Source of the DNA: Streptomyces sp. NBC_01304
Lineage (GTDB): Bacteria > Actinomycetota > Actinomycetes > Streptomycetales > Streptomycetaceae
Reading direction: 5' to 3'
Assembly (NCBI RefSeq): GCF_035975855.1
Contig: NZ_CP109055.1
Coordinates: 434,001-498,000 of the forward strand
DNA length: 64,000 bases
Of the stretch, positions 51,912 through 61,077 are shown piece after piece. The notes under the pieces are model-generated. The model did no database searches. It was not told the DNA's origin and saw nothing but the letters and a program-made list of their open reading frames with translations. Both the position numbers and the translations under genes were made by a program. Position 1 is the first letter of the stretch; each line of letters begins with the position of its first letter.

Positions 51912-53063
51912 TCAGGCCGTGTGCAGGGTCAGTCCGTAGCGGTTGAGTATCTCGTTGACCGGCTGGTACCAGGTCTCTCCCCCGCTGCTGCAGTTGCCCC
52001 AGCCGCCGGAGGTGACGCCTTGGGCCTGGTCACCGCTGATGAACGAGCCGCCCGAGTCGCCGGGTTCGGCGCAGGCGTTCGTCTTGGTCATCTGGTGGAC
52101 GGCGCCCTGGCTGTAGTTGACGGTCTCGTTCTTGGCCAGGACGGTGCCGCAGTGCCAGTGGGAGGTGGAGCCGGAGCGGCAGATGGAGGCGCCGATGGGT
52201 GCTTCGGCCGAGCCGCGGACGAGTTGGTCGGAGACGGTGCCCCAGCCGAGGACGACGGGGACGGTCCACCAGCCGCTGCCGACGTTGACCCAGGCGTAGT
52301 CGTTGTCGGGGAACGAGGATCCCTGGAAGTTCCCGATGTACGAGCCGTCCCAGCCGCTGACGCTCTGGCCGGCGCCGCCGCAGTGGCCGGCCGTGACGAA
52401 TCCGCCGTGCACGGAGAAGCCGATGGAGCAGCGGACGTTGCCCGTGTAGTACGGGTCGCCGCCGACCGTGCCCGCGGCGAGGGTGGTGGGCTTGTGGTCC
52501 ACGGTGCGGACCGTCAGCGGTGCTGCGTTGCGGGCTCGCGCGAGGAAGCGTCTGACATCGTTGTCGCCTTGCTGTTCGGCCTGCACCTCCACGACGACCT
52601 TGTTGGTCTTCCAGTCGACGTGCCAACTGTTCACGCCTGCCGGGGCCTTGAGGGCGTCCAGTCGCTTCTGGCTCGTCTCCAGCTGCCGGGCGCTGTGGGT
52701 GACCAGCTCGACCTTGGCGCCGGTGGCCCTCACCGCTGCGGCCTTGTTCCGGTCGGCGAGGGCGACCGTCAGGCGGCCGTCGTCGGGGGTGAACCAGGAA
52801 CCGGCGTAGCCGGATCCGGCTGCCGACCGGGCCTTCTCCTCGATGGCGGTGGCCTGCTTCTCCTCGGCAAGCCGGGCCTTGGCCTCGCTTCGATTCAGCC
52901 CGAAGTCGCGTTGCATGGCGGCGAGTACACCCGCGGAGGCCGGGGCGTGCGCGGTCTTCGGGGTGTCGTCCGCTGCGGATGCCGGTGGGGATCCGGCGGT
53001 TACGCATGCACCCGTGACGACAAGTGCGGACAGCAGGGTGCGCAGGGTTGTCGTACGTCTCAT
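51912..53063 (-). CDS. streptogrisin-like secreted serine protease (S1, alpha-lytic type)
   Basis: The 383-residue preproenzyme has a signal peptide ending PASA, a propeptide to about residue 197 containing the alpha-lytic-protease prodomain pattern (QRDFGLNRSEAKARLAEEK, GSWFTPDDGRLTVALAD), and a chymotrypsin-like domain of about 185 residues. The triad is His near 224 (GGFVTAGHCGG), Asp near 252 (PDNDYAWV) and Ser near 336 (AEPGDSGGSFIS). Six cysteines pair as in streptogrisins. It degrades extracellular protein after self-cleavage. A 16-bp LacI-type palindrome lies 57 nt upstream of the start. Confidence 0.92.
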   Translation of the reverse strand: MRRTTTLRTLLSALVVTGACVTAGSPPASAADDTPKTAHAPASAGVLAAMQRDFGLNRSEAKARLAEEKQATAIEEKARSAAGSGYAGSWFTPDDGRLTVALADRNKAAAVRATGAKVELVTHSARQLETSQKRLDALKAPAGVNSWHVDWKTNKVVVEVQAEQQGDNDVRRFLARARNAAPLTVRTVDHKPTTLAAGTVGGDPYYTGNVRCSIGFSVHGGFVTAGHCGGAGQSVSGWDGSYIGNFQGSSFPDNDYAWVNVGSGWWTVPVVLGWGTVSDQLVRGSAEAPIGASICRSGSTSHWHCGTVLAKNETVNYSQGAVHQMTKTNACAEPGDSGGSFISGDQAQGVTSGGWGNCSSGGETWYQPVNEILNRYGLTLHTA

Positions 53064-53119
53064 GTAGATCAGCCCTTCGTTGTTCCAGCGAATGTGGGGG
53101 TGGAACAGTGCGGTGCGTT

Positions 53120-53135
53120 CTGAGAGCGCTCTCAG
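53120..53135. promoter_or_regulatory. LacI-family-type operator upstream of the protease
   Basis: CTGAGAGCGCTCTCAG is a perfect 16-bp palindrome with the central CG-step form (GAGAGCGCTCTC) used by LacI/GalR regulators such as CebR, whose site is TGGGAGCGCTCCCA. It lies 57 nt before the protease ATG, where a repressor would block the promoter. Confidence 0.6.
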
Positions 53136-53372
53136 GGCATGTCGGTGGAGAGCCTAGCGACGGATCATGAGCAGGTCCATGCCAATGCGGCGATGTGAGC
53201 CGGGCATGTATGTACAGCCACGAATCCTCCCGGTGCAATGCTCAAGACCCACGAGGAGTGCAGGGTGACGGGCAACACCCGGAACCAGGTACGCAGCAGC
53301 GGCCCGAGGCCTCGGGCCGATGAGGTCACCGCTCCGGGAAGGTCACCGGCCGGCGGGGCACCGCTCCGCGGG

Positions 53373-53714
53373 TCACGGCTCCAGCCGGAGCGCCAGCTCC
53401 TCGGCCACCGCGACGTCCAGCGGGAACGAGTCGGCACCGATCATCTCGCCGGAGACCACCGCGGCGCCGTTGACCGGCTGGAAACCGTGCTCGGCCATGA
53501 GCCGGCTCGCGCCCGGATTGGGCGTCCCGTCACCTGCGACGTGCCAGAGCGTGACCGTGCCGAGCCTGGTGCTCGTGATGCTCTCCGACCGGAGCAGACG
53601 GCTGATCTCCTGCACCAGGTTCATCCCCCAGAGCTCCGTCGGGACGTGCTTGACGCGGCCGCCCTTGACCACCAGCAGTCGCTTCGATCCCTTGCTACGA
53701 CTGAAGATTCCCAT
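53373..53714 (-). CDS. small hypothetical protein
   Basis: The 113-residue protein starts MGIFSRSKGSKRLLVVKGGR after AGGA eight nt upstream. It has alternating strand/helix character (TSTRLGTVTLWHVAGDG, AAVVSGEMIGADSFPLDVAV) and no signal peptide. I do not recognise its family. It is monocistronic. Confidence 0.7.
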   Translation of the reverse strand: MGIFSRSKGSKRLLVVKGGRVKHVPTELWGMNLVQEISRLLRSESITSTRLGTVTLWHVAGDGTPNPGASRLMAEHGFQPVNGAAVVSGEMIGADSFPLDVAVAEELALRLEP

Positions 53715-53968
53715 CCGGTGATCCTAGGGTTCGCGCCCTGTGGACGTACCGCAACCAGCCCGCACCGTAGGGCAGTTGGAGGTCCGGATCGGGACCGAAT
53801 CCAGGCCGGGACTGTATCGCCGGGACCGACTCGGCGGGTCGACGCTCCGAGGGCGGGCACGAGAGACCCCTTCGACCCCATCTTCACCCTCAATATCAAC
53901 ATCACTCGCGACTGACCGACGCGACAGCGCCCCCGGTCCGCCGACCGGACCTGGGCGCAGCTACGCGA

Positions 53969-54214
53969 TCACCCGAGGTGTGTGATCTGCAGAATGCGTA
54001 GGAGTTGACGCGGGGCGTGGGTCAGGAGGAGTACGGCGACCGTGCGTTCCAGGACGAGGGTGCGTGTGACTCCGTCGTCGATGCCGTAGGGCTCGGTGGC
54101 GCCGTAGGGGTCTTCGCAGGCTGCGTGGACGGCACGGTCGAATTCGTCTCTGGCCTGTTGTGGCAGGGAGTCCCAGACGGCTTCGACGGTGGCGTCGTAT
54201 CGCAGCTCGTACAC
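53969..54214 (-). CDS. small RelE/ParE-like protein, second gene of a pair
   Basis: The 81-residue protein (YELRYDATVEAVWDSLPQQA, VTRTLVLERTVAVLLLTHAP) has the helix-helix-strand-strand order and final strand ILQITHL seen in RelE/ParE toxins, though the similarity is structural rather than sequence-based. GTG 54214 has no ribosome site of its own and lies 18 nt after the stop of the preceding gene, which suggests coupled translation. Confidence 0.65.
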   Translation of the reverse strand: MYELRYDATVEAVWDSLPQQARDEFDRAVHAACEDPYGATEPYGIDDGVTRTLVLERTVAVLLLTHAPRQLLRILQITHLG

Positions 54215-54232
54215 CCGCGACAGGCTGTCAGG

Positions 54233-54517
54233 TCAGGCGGCGCCCTGTGAGCGGATTCGTGCAGCTGCCTGCTGGAGACGAGCCTTGCCGTCGATCCACT
54301 CGCCGGGGGGCGCCTCCCCACGTGCCTCTGCGGCAGTGATTTCCCTGCCGCGTTCGACCGCGGCGAGAGTGTCCTTGGCGATCCGCTCCCACTTGGCGAA
54401 CACCTGGAGCAGCTGGTGAGCCGGCGCCTTGTTGATCTCGCCGAGGAAGCGTTGGGCCAGGGTGGGGTTGCCGAGGGCGTCACGGATGGACTCGATGGTC
54501 CACGGCTGCTCGCTCAT
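54233..54517 (-). CDS. small helical protein, first gene of a pair (antitoxin-like position)
   Basis: The 94-residue protein begins MSEQPWTIESIRDALGNPTL after GGAG with seven-nt spacing. It is helical and charged (LQVFAKWERIAKDTLAAVER, DGKARLQQAAARIRSQ). Its place before the RelE-like gene, with an 18-nt gap, is that of an antitoxin, but I cannot assign it to a known antitoxin family. Confidence 0.65.
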   Translation of the reverse strand: MSEQPWTIESIRDALGNPTLAQRFLGEINKAPAHQLLQVFAKWERIAKDTLAAVERGREITAAEARGEAPPGEWIDGKARLQQAAARIRSQGAA

Positions 54518-54830
54518 CGCAGTCTCCAGGCCGCTGGCTGTGGCAATACAGTTCCCGCTTGCTTCGAGCGTAGCGCCTGGCCGGCCGGCCAGGTGGCCGG
54601 GCGTCGCACTTCGCTGGTCCCCGTGGTGCGGCCCTCTTGGCGAGCGGCGACTTGCAGGCATTCGGTGTGCCCGCACTGCTCGCCACCGGCGCCCGGTCGA
54701 CTCGATTGCTTCGCGAAGCGCGGCGATGATCTGCGTCCGGTCGGCGTGCTCGGAGACGATCTGACCAGCCACGGGGTGGGGGGCAAGCAGGGCGGCGAGG
54801 CGCAGGTGAATCAAGGCCGCAGGTCGTCGA
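54518..54830. other. intergenic stretch between folA and the small gene pair
   Basis: These 313 nt have no gene. A minus-strand frame reads HADRTQIIAALREAIESTGR before the pair start, protein-like but without start site. No operator was recognised. Confidence 0.35.
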
Positions 54831-55334
54831 TCACCGGGTGTAGCGGCGGATGCGATAGCGCACCCCGGACGTAGAGGACCGCCAGCCACCGTCCTCGGCG
54901 ACTTGCCACGTCGGGTCCAGTGTCGGGGCGTAGGTGTCGCCCTTCACTGTCGAGTCGATTTCGGTCACCGACACTGTCGTGGCGTACGGCAAGGCGGCCC
55001 GGTAGATTTCCCCGCCGCCGATCACCCATGCCGCCGCAGGGGCAGCCGGCGCCGGCGACTCGGCGGCGAGTTCCAGCGCCGTGGCGATGGATCCGGCGCG
55101 CTCCGCGCCTTCGGCCGCCCACTGCGGATCGCGCGTCACGACGATGTTGCGCCTGCCGGGCAGCGGACGGAATCTCGGCGGCAGCGACTCCCACGTCTTG
55201 CGCCCCATCACCACGGGATGGCCGCTGGTGGTCGCCTTGAAATGCGCCATGTCCTCGGGCACTCGCCACGGAATCGCGTTGTCGGCCCCGATCACGCCGT
55301 CGAGGGTCTGCGCCCAGATCAGCCCGACGTTCAC
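54831..55334 (-). CDS. folA: dihydrofolate reductase
   Basis: The 167-residue enzyme has [20 protein letters not shown], the substrate-binding [16 protein letters not shown] with the catalytic acid Glu/Asp position, the NADPH-binding [20 protein letters not shown] and [15 protein letters not shown]. It regenerates tetrahydrofolate from the dihydrofolate produced by ThyA. Its GTG start overlaps the thyA stop codon by the GTGA pattern (55331-55334), so the two are translationally coupled. Confidence 0.97.
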   Translation of the reverse strand: MNVGLIWAQTLDGVIGADNAIPWRVPEDMAHFKATTSGHPVVMGRKTWESLPPRFRPLPGRRNIVVTRDPQWAAEGAERAGSIATALELAAESPAPAAPAAAWVIGGGEIYRAALPYATTVSVTEIDSTVKGDTYAPTLDPTWQVAEDGGWRSSTSGVRYRIRRYTR

Positions 55335-56128
55335 ACTGCCACCGGGGCCTTGATCGCCGGGTGGTGCTGGTAATCGAGCACCTCCACATCGGCGTAGGCG
55401 TAGTCGAAGAGTGAGGCGGCCTGGCGCAGCTGCAGCCGGGGAAACTCGAACGGTGTGCGCGAAAGCTGCTCGGTGACCTGCTCGACGTGGTTGTCGTAGA
55501 TGTGGCAGTCACCGCCGGTCCAGATGAAGTCGCCCGGCTCGAGGCCGACCTGCTGCGCCACCATGTGCGTGAGCAGGGCGTAGCTGGCGATGTTGAAGGG
55601 GACGCCGAGGAACAGGTCCGCGCTGCGCTGGTACAGCTGGCAGGAGAGCTTGCCGTCGGCGACGTAGAACTGGAAGAAGGCGTGACACGGCGCGAGGGCC
55701 ATCTTGTCCAGCTCGGCGACGTTCCAGGCGGAGACGATCATCCGGCGGGAGTCCGGGTCGCGGCGCAGGGTGTCGAGGATCTCGCTGATCTGGTCGATGT
55801 GGCTGCCGTCCGGAGTGGGCCAGGAGCGCCACTGGACGCCGTACACCGGACCGAGTTCGCCGTTCGCGTCGGCCCACTCGTCCCAGATGGTGACGCCGTG
55901 CTCGCGCAGCCAGCCGACGTTCGAGTCGCCGCGCAGGAACCACAGCAGCTCGTACGCGATGGACTTGAGGTGCACCTTCTTGGTGGTGACCAGCGGGAAC
56001 CCCTGCGCGAGGTCGTAGCGCAGTTGGTGCCCGAAGATACTCCGGGTTCCGGTGCCCGTCCGGTCGGCTTTGGCCGTCCCGGAGGTGAGTGCCAGGTGCA
56101 ACAGGTCTTCGTACTGGGTGTCCGCCAC
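55331..56128 (-). CDS. thyA: thymidylate synthase
   Basis: The 265-residue enzyme is a full-length Thy[19 protein letters not shown] near the start, [20 protein letters not shown], the catalytic cysteine in [20 protein letters not shown], and [20 protein letters not shown]. It methylates dUMP using methylenetetrahydrofolate and releases dihydrofolate, recycled by the downstream FolA. Many Streptomyces use ThyX, so the operon is worth noting but not unusual. GTG 56128 is the start. Confidence 0.97.
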   Translation of the reverse strand: MADTQYEDLLHLALTSGTAKADRTGTGTRSIFGHQLRYDLAQGFPLVTTKKVHLKSIAYELLWFLRGDSNVGWLREHGVTIWDEWADANGELGPVYGVQWRSWPTPDGSHIDQISEILDTLRRDPDSRRMIVSAWNVAELDKMALAPCHAFFQFYVADGKLSCQLYQRSADLFLGVPFNIASYALLTHMVAQQVGLEPGDFIWTGGDCHIYDNHVEQVTEQLSRTPFEFPRLQLRQAASLFDYAYADVEVLDYQHHPAIKAPVAV

Positions 56129-56226
56129 AGGCGTCGAGTCTACTGGCCGCCCACCGCTCTACTCGCCACCTGCCGCGCCTCGACCATTCCGCACTTGGAG
56201 CACCAGAGCCACCGCGCGGTGCGACG

Positions 56227-59106
56227 TCACCTCGCCACATAGGCATTGAGCGGCGAAAGACCGGTCATGCTGACCTGCAGCCCTTTCAGCTTCGTCGAGT
56301 GCAGGTAGGTGAGCGTCGGCACGTACGCCGGGATGGCCACCGCCTCCGCCATCACCAATTCGTCCACGTAGGACCACTGTCTGCCCGCGTCGCTGATGTC
56401 CTCCACGTCGTTGGCGATGTCGATCCTCTGGTTCACCTTCTCGTTGCTGAAGTGGTTGTAGTTGCTCGATACCGGATAGCCCGGCTGGCGGCCGTCGAAG
56501 TAGTCGGGCAGATAGGTGGAGGCGGTCGGCAGGCCGCTGCCGACCGAGACGCGGTACAGGTCGAACTTGCCGTCCCGCACGCCGTCCCAGAACTCGGTGG
56601 CGCTGACCTTCTTGATCGTCACATCGATCCCGGCCTTCTTCAGGCCCGCTTGGACGGCCTCGGCGCGCTGCGTGTCGGCGACGCTGGTGTCCCGGACGCC
56701 GAGCGTGAGGCGGAGGTCGGTCTGGCCGGCCTCGATGAGGTATTTCCGGGCCTCGGTCGGATCGCCGTTCCGGCCTGCCCCGTAGATGTCGCGCTGGTCC
56801 GCGCCGACCACACCGGGCGGCATCAGACGATGGGTCACGGTGCCGTTGCCGCCGCTCGCCTTGCGGATGTCGTCGGCGGGCAGGGCGATGGCGATGGCCT
56901 GGCGCGCCTTGACGTTCTTCACCCGGTCGATATTGATCATGTACGACTGGACGTACCAGGTGGGGGACTTGACGGACTTGAGGGTGGCGTCCTTGGCGCC
57001 GGCCTGTCCGGCCGTGAGCAGGGGATCGTCGGATCCGTTGAAGGTCGCGACGGCCTTGCCCTCCCCCGCCGCCACGGTGATCCGGGCCCGGAGCTCCTGG
57101 AGCTGGACGCCCGCCTCGACCGTGTATCCGTCCGGGTATGCGGTGCGTACCGGGTCGGTGCTCTTCTGCCACTGGGGGTTGCGGGTGAGGGTGAGGGACT
57201 TGCCGTTGGTGAAGCCGCCGGCCTTGTACGGGCCGGTGCCCGGCAGCCCGGTGGCGGCCAGCGCGCTGCTCGCGGTGTCGGCGGACCCCTCGGGCAGGGG
57301 CGCGGCCGACGGGCTGGCGAGGGCGACGTTGAAGTCCCAGTGCACGTCGGCGAGATGGAAGACGAGGGTGCGGTCGTCCGGCGTCTCGATCGCGCCGGCC
57401 TTCGGCGGTTTGCCGCTCTCGCTCTCGCCTGCCTTCGGGCCGTACAGGAAGCTGCGCACCGTCCGGTCGCCGCTCGACAGGCCCGGCTTGGTGGTGCGCT
57501 CGATGGCGTACCGGAAGTCCTTGGCGCGTACGGGGGTGCCGTCGCTGTAGGTGAGCCTGGGCTTCAGCTTGAACGTCCATGCGCGGCCGTCCGACGACTG
57601 GCCGGTGTCCGTCGCGAGGTCGCCGACCAGCTTCACGTACCCGGTCGGATCGCTCTTGAAGGCGGTGAGGCGTCGATAGAGGAGGTCCGCGATCTGCTGG
57701 TCGGTGCCGGGCCACATCTGGCCGGGGTCGATCGTGGAAATCGGGTTCGGTTCCAGGACGCTGACCGTGCCGCCCTTGCGCGCTCCCTTGACGGCGGGCG
57801 CGGGGCCCTTGGAGTCGGCGGCGGAGCCGAGCGAAAGGAACATGGAGCTGGCCACCGGGGACACGCCTCCGCCGGAGTTGTCCTGTTCGGAGGTGTTGTT
57901 GCCGCCACCGCCGCTTCCGCCGCCCGGTTCCTCCTTCTTGAAGGGGTTGAACACCACCAGCGTCGCCACCAGGGCGCCCACGGCCACCGCCGCACCCGCG
58001 CTCACCCACCATGCCTTGGCCCGCGATCTGCGCCGCGGCGGTGCGGGGCCGGAGGAGCCCATGTCCAGGGAGGTCGGGGCGTACGCGGGCACGGCAGGGG
58101 ATGCTGCCGGTGTGAAGGGCGCCGGGCTTGCCGGTGCCGGCGCGGACGCCGCGGCCGGTGGTGGTGCTTGGGGCATCGGGGGCAGGGACGGCTGCGGAGC
58201 GAAAGGGTACGAGTCGGCGTCCGCGGGTGGGGGCGGTGCGGGTGCGGGGTTCCCGGCCTGGGCCCGCGCACCACCCAGCGCCTCGAAAGCGTCCAGCGCC
58301 TCCTGCGCGTCCGGCCGGTCGCCGGGCTGCTTGGCCAGCATCCGCACGACGAGTTCGTCCCAGGCCGGGGGCAGTCCCGGGCGGCGTACCGACGGGGCCT
58401 CCGGCATCTCGTACACATGGCAGTGCATGAGCGAGGCGGCCGAGCCCGGGTCGAACGGCGGTTGCCCGGTGAGGAGTTGATGCACCATGCAGCCCAGCGA
58501 GTACACGTCGGAGCGGCCGTCGTCCGGGCCTCTGGTGAAGCGCTCCGGCGCCATGTAATGCAAGGTCCCCACGGGCGCGTCGGAGGTGCCGGTGAGATAC
58601 CCGGCGCCGGCCGTGGCGTCGAGGAACTTGGCGATGCCGAAATCGAGGACCTTGACCGTGTCCTCGTCCGTCACCATCACATTCGCGGGCTTGATGTCCC
58701 GGTGCACGATGCCCGCCCGATGGGCGGTGACCAGGGCACGGCAGACCTGCGCCCCTATCGCGGCGACCCGTTCGAGCGGCGGAGGGCCCGACTCCAGCAG
58801 CAGGTCCCGCACGGTCCGCCCGGACAGCAGGGGCATCACCAGATAGGGGACGCCGTCCGCCGTCCCGTGGTCGAAGACGGGCACGATGTACGAACTGTCC
58901 AGGGCCGCGGCGGCCCGCGCCTCCCGCCCGAACATGGCAAGCAGCCGCTGGCCCTCGGCGGCCGACGTACCGGGCGGCATGCTGAGGACCTTGACCGCGA
59001 CCCGCCGCTGCAGGCGTGCGTCCTCGGCGCGCCACACCTCGCCCATGCCGCCCGCGCCGATGCGCTCCGCGAGCGTGTACCGCCCGTCCAGGACCGAGCC
59101 CCGCAT
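56227..59106 (-). CDS. Ser/Thr protein kinase fused to an extracellular family-5 solute-binding domain
   Basis: The 959-residue protein combines a PknB-like kinase with an ABC peptide-binding protein. Residues 8-270 carry IGAGGMGEVWRAEDARLQ (P loop), VAVKVL (Lys), HRDIKPANVMV (catalytic Asp), VLDFGIAKF and GTLHYMAPERF. A proline/alanine-rich linker and one membrane helix near 363-383 (WWVSAGAAVAVGALVATLVV) follow. Residues 420-955 form an SBP_bac_5 domain (ISTIDPGQMWPGTDQQIADL, LTYSDGTPVRAKDFRYAIER, GTGPYKAGGFTNGKSLTLTR). The outer domain would bind a peptide or similar ligand and switch the cytoplasmic kinase. No permease genes are adjacent. Confidence 0.9.
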   Translation of the reverse strand: MRGSVLDGRYTLAERIGAGGMGEVWRAEDARLQRRVAVKVLSMPPGTSAAEGQRLLAMFGREARAAAALDSSYIVPVFDHGTADGVPYLVMPLLSGRTVRDLLLESGPPPLERVAAIGAQVCRALVTAHRAGIVHRDIKPANVMVTDEDTVKVLDFGIAKFLDATAGAGYLTGTSDAPVGTLHYMAPERFTRGPDDGRSDVYSLGCMVHQLLTGQPPFDPGSAASLMHCHVYEMPEAPSVRRPGLPPAWDELVVRMLAKQPGDRPDAQEALDAFEALGGARAQAGNPAPAPPPPADADSYPFAPQPSLPPMPQAPPPAAASAPAPASPAPFTPAASPAVPAYAPTSLDMGSSGPAPPRRRSRAKAWWVSAGAAVAVGALVATLVVFNPFKKEEPGGGSGGGGNNTSEQDNSGGGVSPVASSMFLSLGSAADSKGPAPAVKGARKGGTVSVLEPNPISTIDPGQMWPGTDQQIADLLYRRLTAFKSDPTGYVKLVGDLATDTGQSSDGRAWTFKLKPRLTYSDGTPVRAKDFRYAIERTTKPGLSSGDRTVRSFLYGPKAGESESGKPPKAGAIETPDDRTLVFHLADVHWDFNVALASPSAAPLPEGSADTASSALAATGLPGTGPYKAGGFTNGKSLTLTRNPQWQKSTDPVRTAYPDGYTVEAGVQLQELRARITVAAGEGKAVATFNGSDDPLLTAGQAGAKDATLKSVKSPTWYVQSYMINIDRVKNVKARQAIAIALPADDIRKASGGNGTVTHRLMPPGVVGADQRDIYGAGRNGDPTEARKYLIEAGQTDLRLTLGVRDTSVADTQRAEAVQAGLKKAGIDVTIKKVSATEFWDGVRDGKFDLYRVSVGSGLPTASTYLPDYFDGRQPGYPVSSNYNHFSNEKVNQRIDIANDVEDISDAGRQWSYVDELVMAEAVAIPAYVPTLTYLHSTKLKGLQVSMTGLSPLNAYVAR

Positions 59107-59238
59107 TGCCCCCGCCTCCCCCGTGGCCGACGCAACCCCCTAGCCGTCGGTGATCTCAACCTACCGTTCGAGAAACCGGGTTGGGCGCGGTTCTTGGCTC
59201 CTACAAGATTCCGTAGGGCGGATACTGGTGATCGCTTG

Positions 59239-60426
59239 TCAGCGGCGCGGTGGCCCGGGTGGGCTCTGCTCCGCGCGTACGCGGTCGGCGATGCCCGTCG
59301 TCAGGGCCTCCGCCTGGTCCTCAAGGTTCCATTTCCCTTCCCGGTAGGCGTGGTTGCTCACCCAGTACACGAGGACGCCGTCACGCAGCGACCGTGCGAG
59401 GACGGCCAGCGACCAGTCGTTGCCGCCGTCGTGCCAGGCCAGCCGGCCGTCGGCGGTGTCGCGCACGTTCCAGCCGTAGCCGTACGAGCCGGTGGAGTCC
59501 GGGACACGCACGCGTGGCGTGAACAGCTCCTGCCTGGCCCGCGCCGGCAGGAGCGCGTCGCCCAACAGGGCCCGGTGCCAGCGGAAGACGTCGTACGCGG
59601 TGGAGAGCATGCCGCCGTTGCCGCGCAGGTTCCAGTACGGCCCGTCGGCGGCCCAGGGATGCTCGAAGGGCCGGCCCCGGCTGTGCCCCCGGCTGTCGTA
59701 CTCCACCGCGACCAGGTGCCGCGGCCACCGGGGCAGTACGTACCCGGTCTGGTGCATCCCGGCCGGTGCGAACAAATGCCGGGCCAGGAACGCCTCGTAG
59801 CCCTCTCCCGACGCCTGCTCGACGATCGCGGCGAGCAGGCTGTAGCCGGTGTTGGAGTAGTGGAATCGCGTGCCCGGCACCGCTCGCAGCTTCGAGGCGA
59901 GAGCCCGGTGCACCAACTGGCTGCGCGAGATGCGCTCGTAGTCGTCGCCGAGCGATTCCGCCAGGCCCGAGGTGTGCGTCAGCAGCTGCTTGATGGTGAT
60001 GTCGCGCTTGTCCTTGGGCACCGGCCCGAGGAACCGGCTGATCCGGTCGCCCACCCGGAGCCGGCCCATCACCTGCAGCTTCACGATCGCGGCCGCAGTG
60101 AACTGCTTGGTGATCGACATGACGTCGTACACGGTGCGGCAACTCGCGGGGGTGCGCGCGTGGCGGTCCGCTGCCCCGAATCCCCCGCAGTACGCAAGCT
60201 CGCCGCCGCGCGCCGCGAGCACGGTGCCGCCGGCCCCCTCGGGCAGCGTACGGCGCAGGAAATCGGCGACCGACTCGCCGGCCCGCCCCGGCGGTGGGTC
60301 ACTGCCAGGGCCTTCGGCGCACCCGCTCAGCATCGACAGCGTCAGCAGCGCCACGACGGCCAGCGCCGTGGCACACCGGCGGCGCCCCCGACGGCAGCAG
60401 GAACGGCAACGGCAAGCAAGACGCAT
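59239..60426 (-). CDS. lipoprotein serine hydrolase (class C beta-lactamase/DD-peptidase fold)
   Basis: GGAGG five nt upstream fixes ATG 60426. The 395-residue precursor has a lipobox (LTLSMLSGCAEG), so it is a lipoprotein. The catalytic SxxK is SITKQF near residue 115, the YxN is YSNTGYS near 190, and WHDGGNDWS replaces the KTG box with HxG, as in EstB- and Drp35-like members. It would be an esterase or D-aminopeptidase rather than a true beta-lactamase. It diverges from an HTH gene. Confidence 0.87.
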   Translation of the reverse strand: MRLACRCRSCCRRGRRRCATALAVVALLTLSMLSGCAEGPGSDPPPGRAGESVADFLRRTLPEGAGGTVLAARGGELAYCGGFGAADRHARTPASCRTVYDVMSITKQFTAAAIVKLQVMGRLRVGDRISRFLGPVPKDKRDITIKQLLTHTSGLAESLGDDYERISRSQLVHRALASKLRAVPGTRFHYSNTGYSLLAAIVEQASGEGYEAFLARHLFAPAGMHQTGYVLPRWPRHLVAVEYDSRGHSRGRPFEHPWAADGPYWNLRGNGGMLSTAYDVFRWHRALLGDALLPARARQELFTPRVRVPDSTGSYGYGWNVRDTADGRLAWHDGGNDWSLAVLARSLRDGVLVYWVSNHAYREGKWNLEDQAEALTTGIADRVRAEQSPPGPPRR

Positions 60427-60547
60427 GCGACCCTCCAACATCCTGAATGTGCACCGAGGTTGACCGGCCGCGTCGCGGTTGCTCAAGCTGTCAGGGTGTT
60501 CGAGCTTGTACGAGCCTGTGTACGGCCAGCTCACGAGGGGGGCCACC

Positions 60548-61030
60548 ATGCGCACCGCACCACCCGCACCGCCCGGCACCGACGCGGCCGCCTTCACGGC
60601 GGCGCTTCGCCGCCTCAAGGCTTGGTCCGGTCTGAGCTACCGCGAACTGCAGCGCCGCGCGGCTGACGCGGGTCACGTACTGCCTCACTCCACGGCGGCG
60701 ACCATGCTCGGCAGGGACCGGCTGCCTCGCGAGGAACTGGTCGTCGCGTTCGTCGCCGCATGCGGGGTGCGGGGTGCGTCCGCGCAGGCGTGGGTGGACG
60801 CACGCATCACCATCGCGTGCGGTCTGCTGGAGACCCCGCCGGAGCACACCGTGCAGATAACGCCCGTACGCCGCCCACGGGTTCGTCGGTCGCGGTGGGC
60901 CTTCGGAGCGGCTGCGGCGCTCCTTGCCGCACTCCTGGGCGGGGCGGCGGCCGGGGGCGTCTTTACCGACCATGAGGAAGTGCAGCAGACCCAGGTGTCG
61001 TCCGGCGCCGACCTGAGCTCCGGTAAGTGA
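60548..61030 (+). CDS. HTH protein with C-terminal membrane segment
   Basis: GAGGGGGG five nt upstream fixes ATG 60548. The 160-residue protein has an XRE-like helix-turn-helix (LKAWSGLSYRELQRRAADAG, STAATMLGRDRLPREELVVA) at residues 20-90, then a basic linker and one membrane helix (WAFGAAAALLAALLGGAAAG), ending in a short outside tail. This layout is common in Streptomyces with unknown role. It is divergently oriented from the serine hydrolase. Confidence 0.8.
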   Translation: MRTAPPAPPGTDAAAFTAALRRLKAWSGLSYRELQRRAADAGHVLPHSTAATMLGRDRLPREELVVAFVAACGVRGASAQAWVDARITIACGLLETPPEHTVQITPVRRPRVRRSRWAFGAAAALLAALLGGAAAGGVFTDHEEVQQTQVSSGADLSSGK

Positions 61031-61077
61031 TCAAAGTCTGACCGGCAACTCCCGCCCCAAAGCGTCTGCCGCAGGCC

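Noticed and set aside
56089..60666. Very long plus-strand open frame across the kinase gene
   Set aside because: It is the GC-rich antisense shadow of the kinase and serine hydrolase genes; both real genes have clear motifs on the minus strand.
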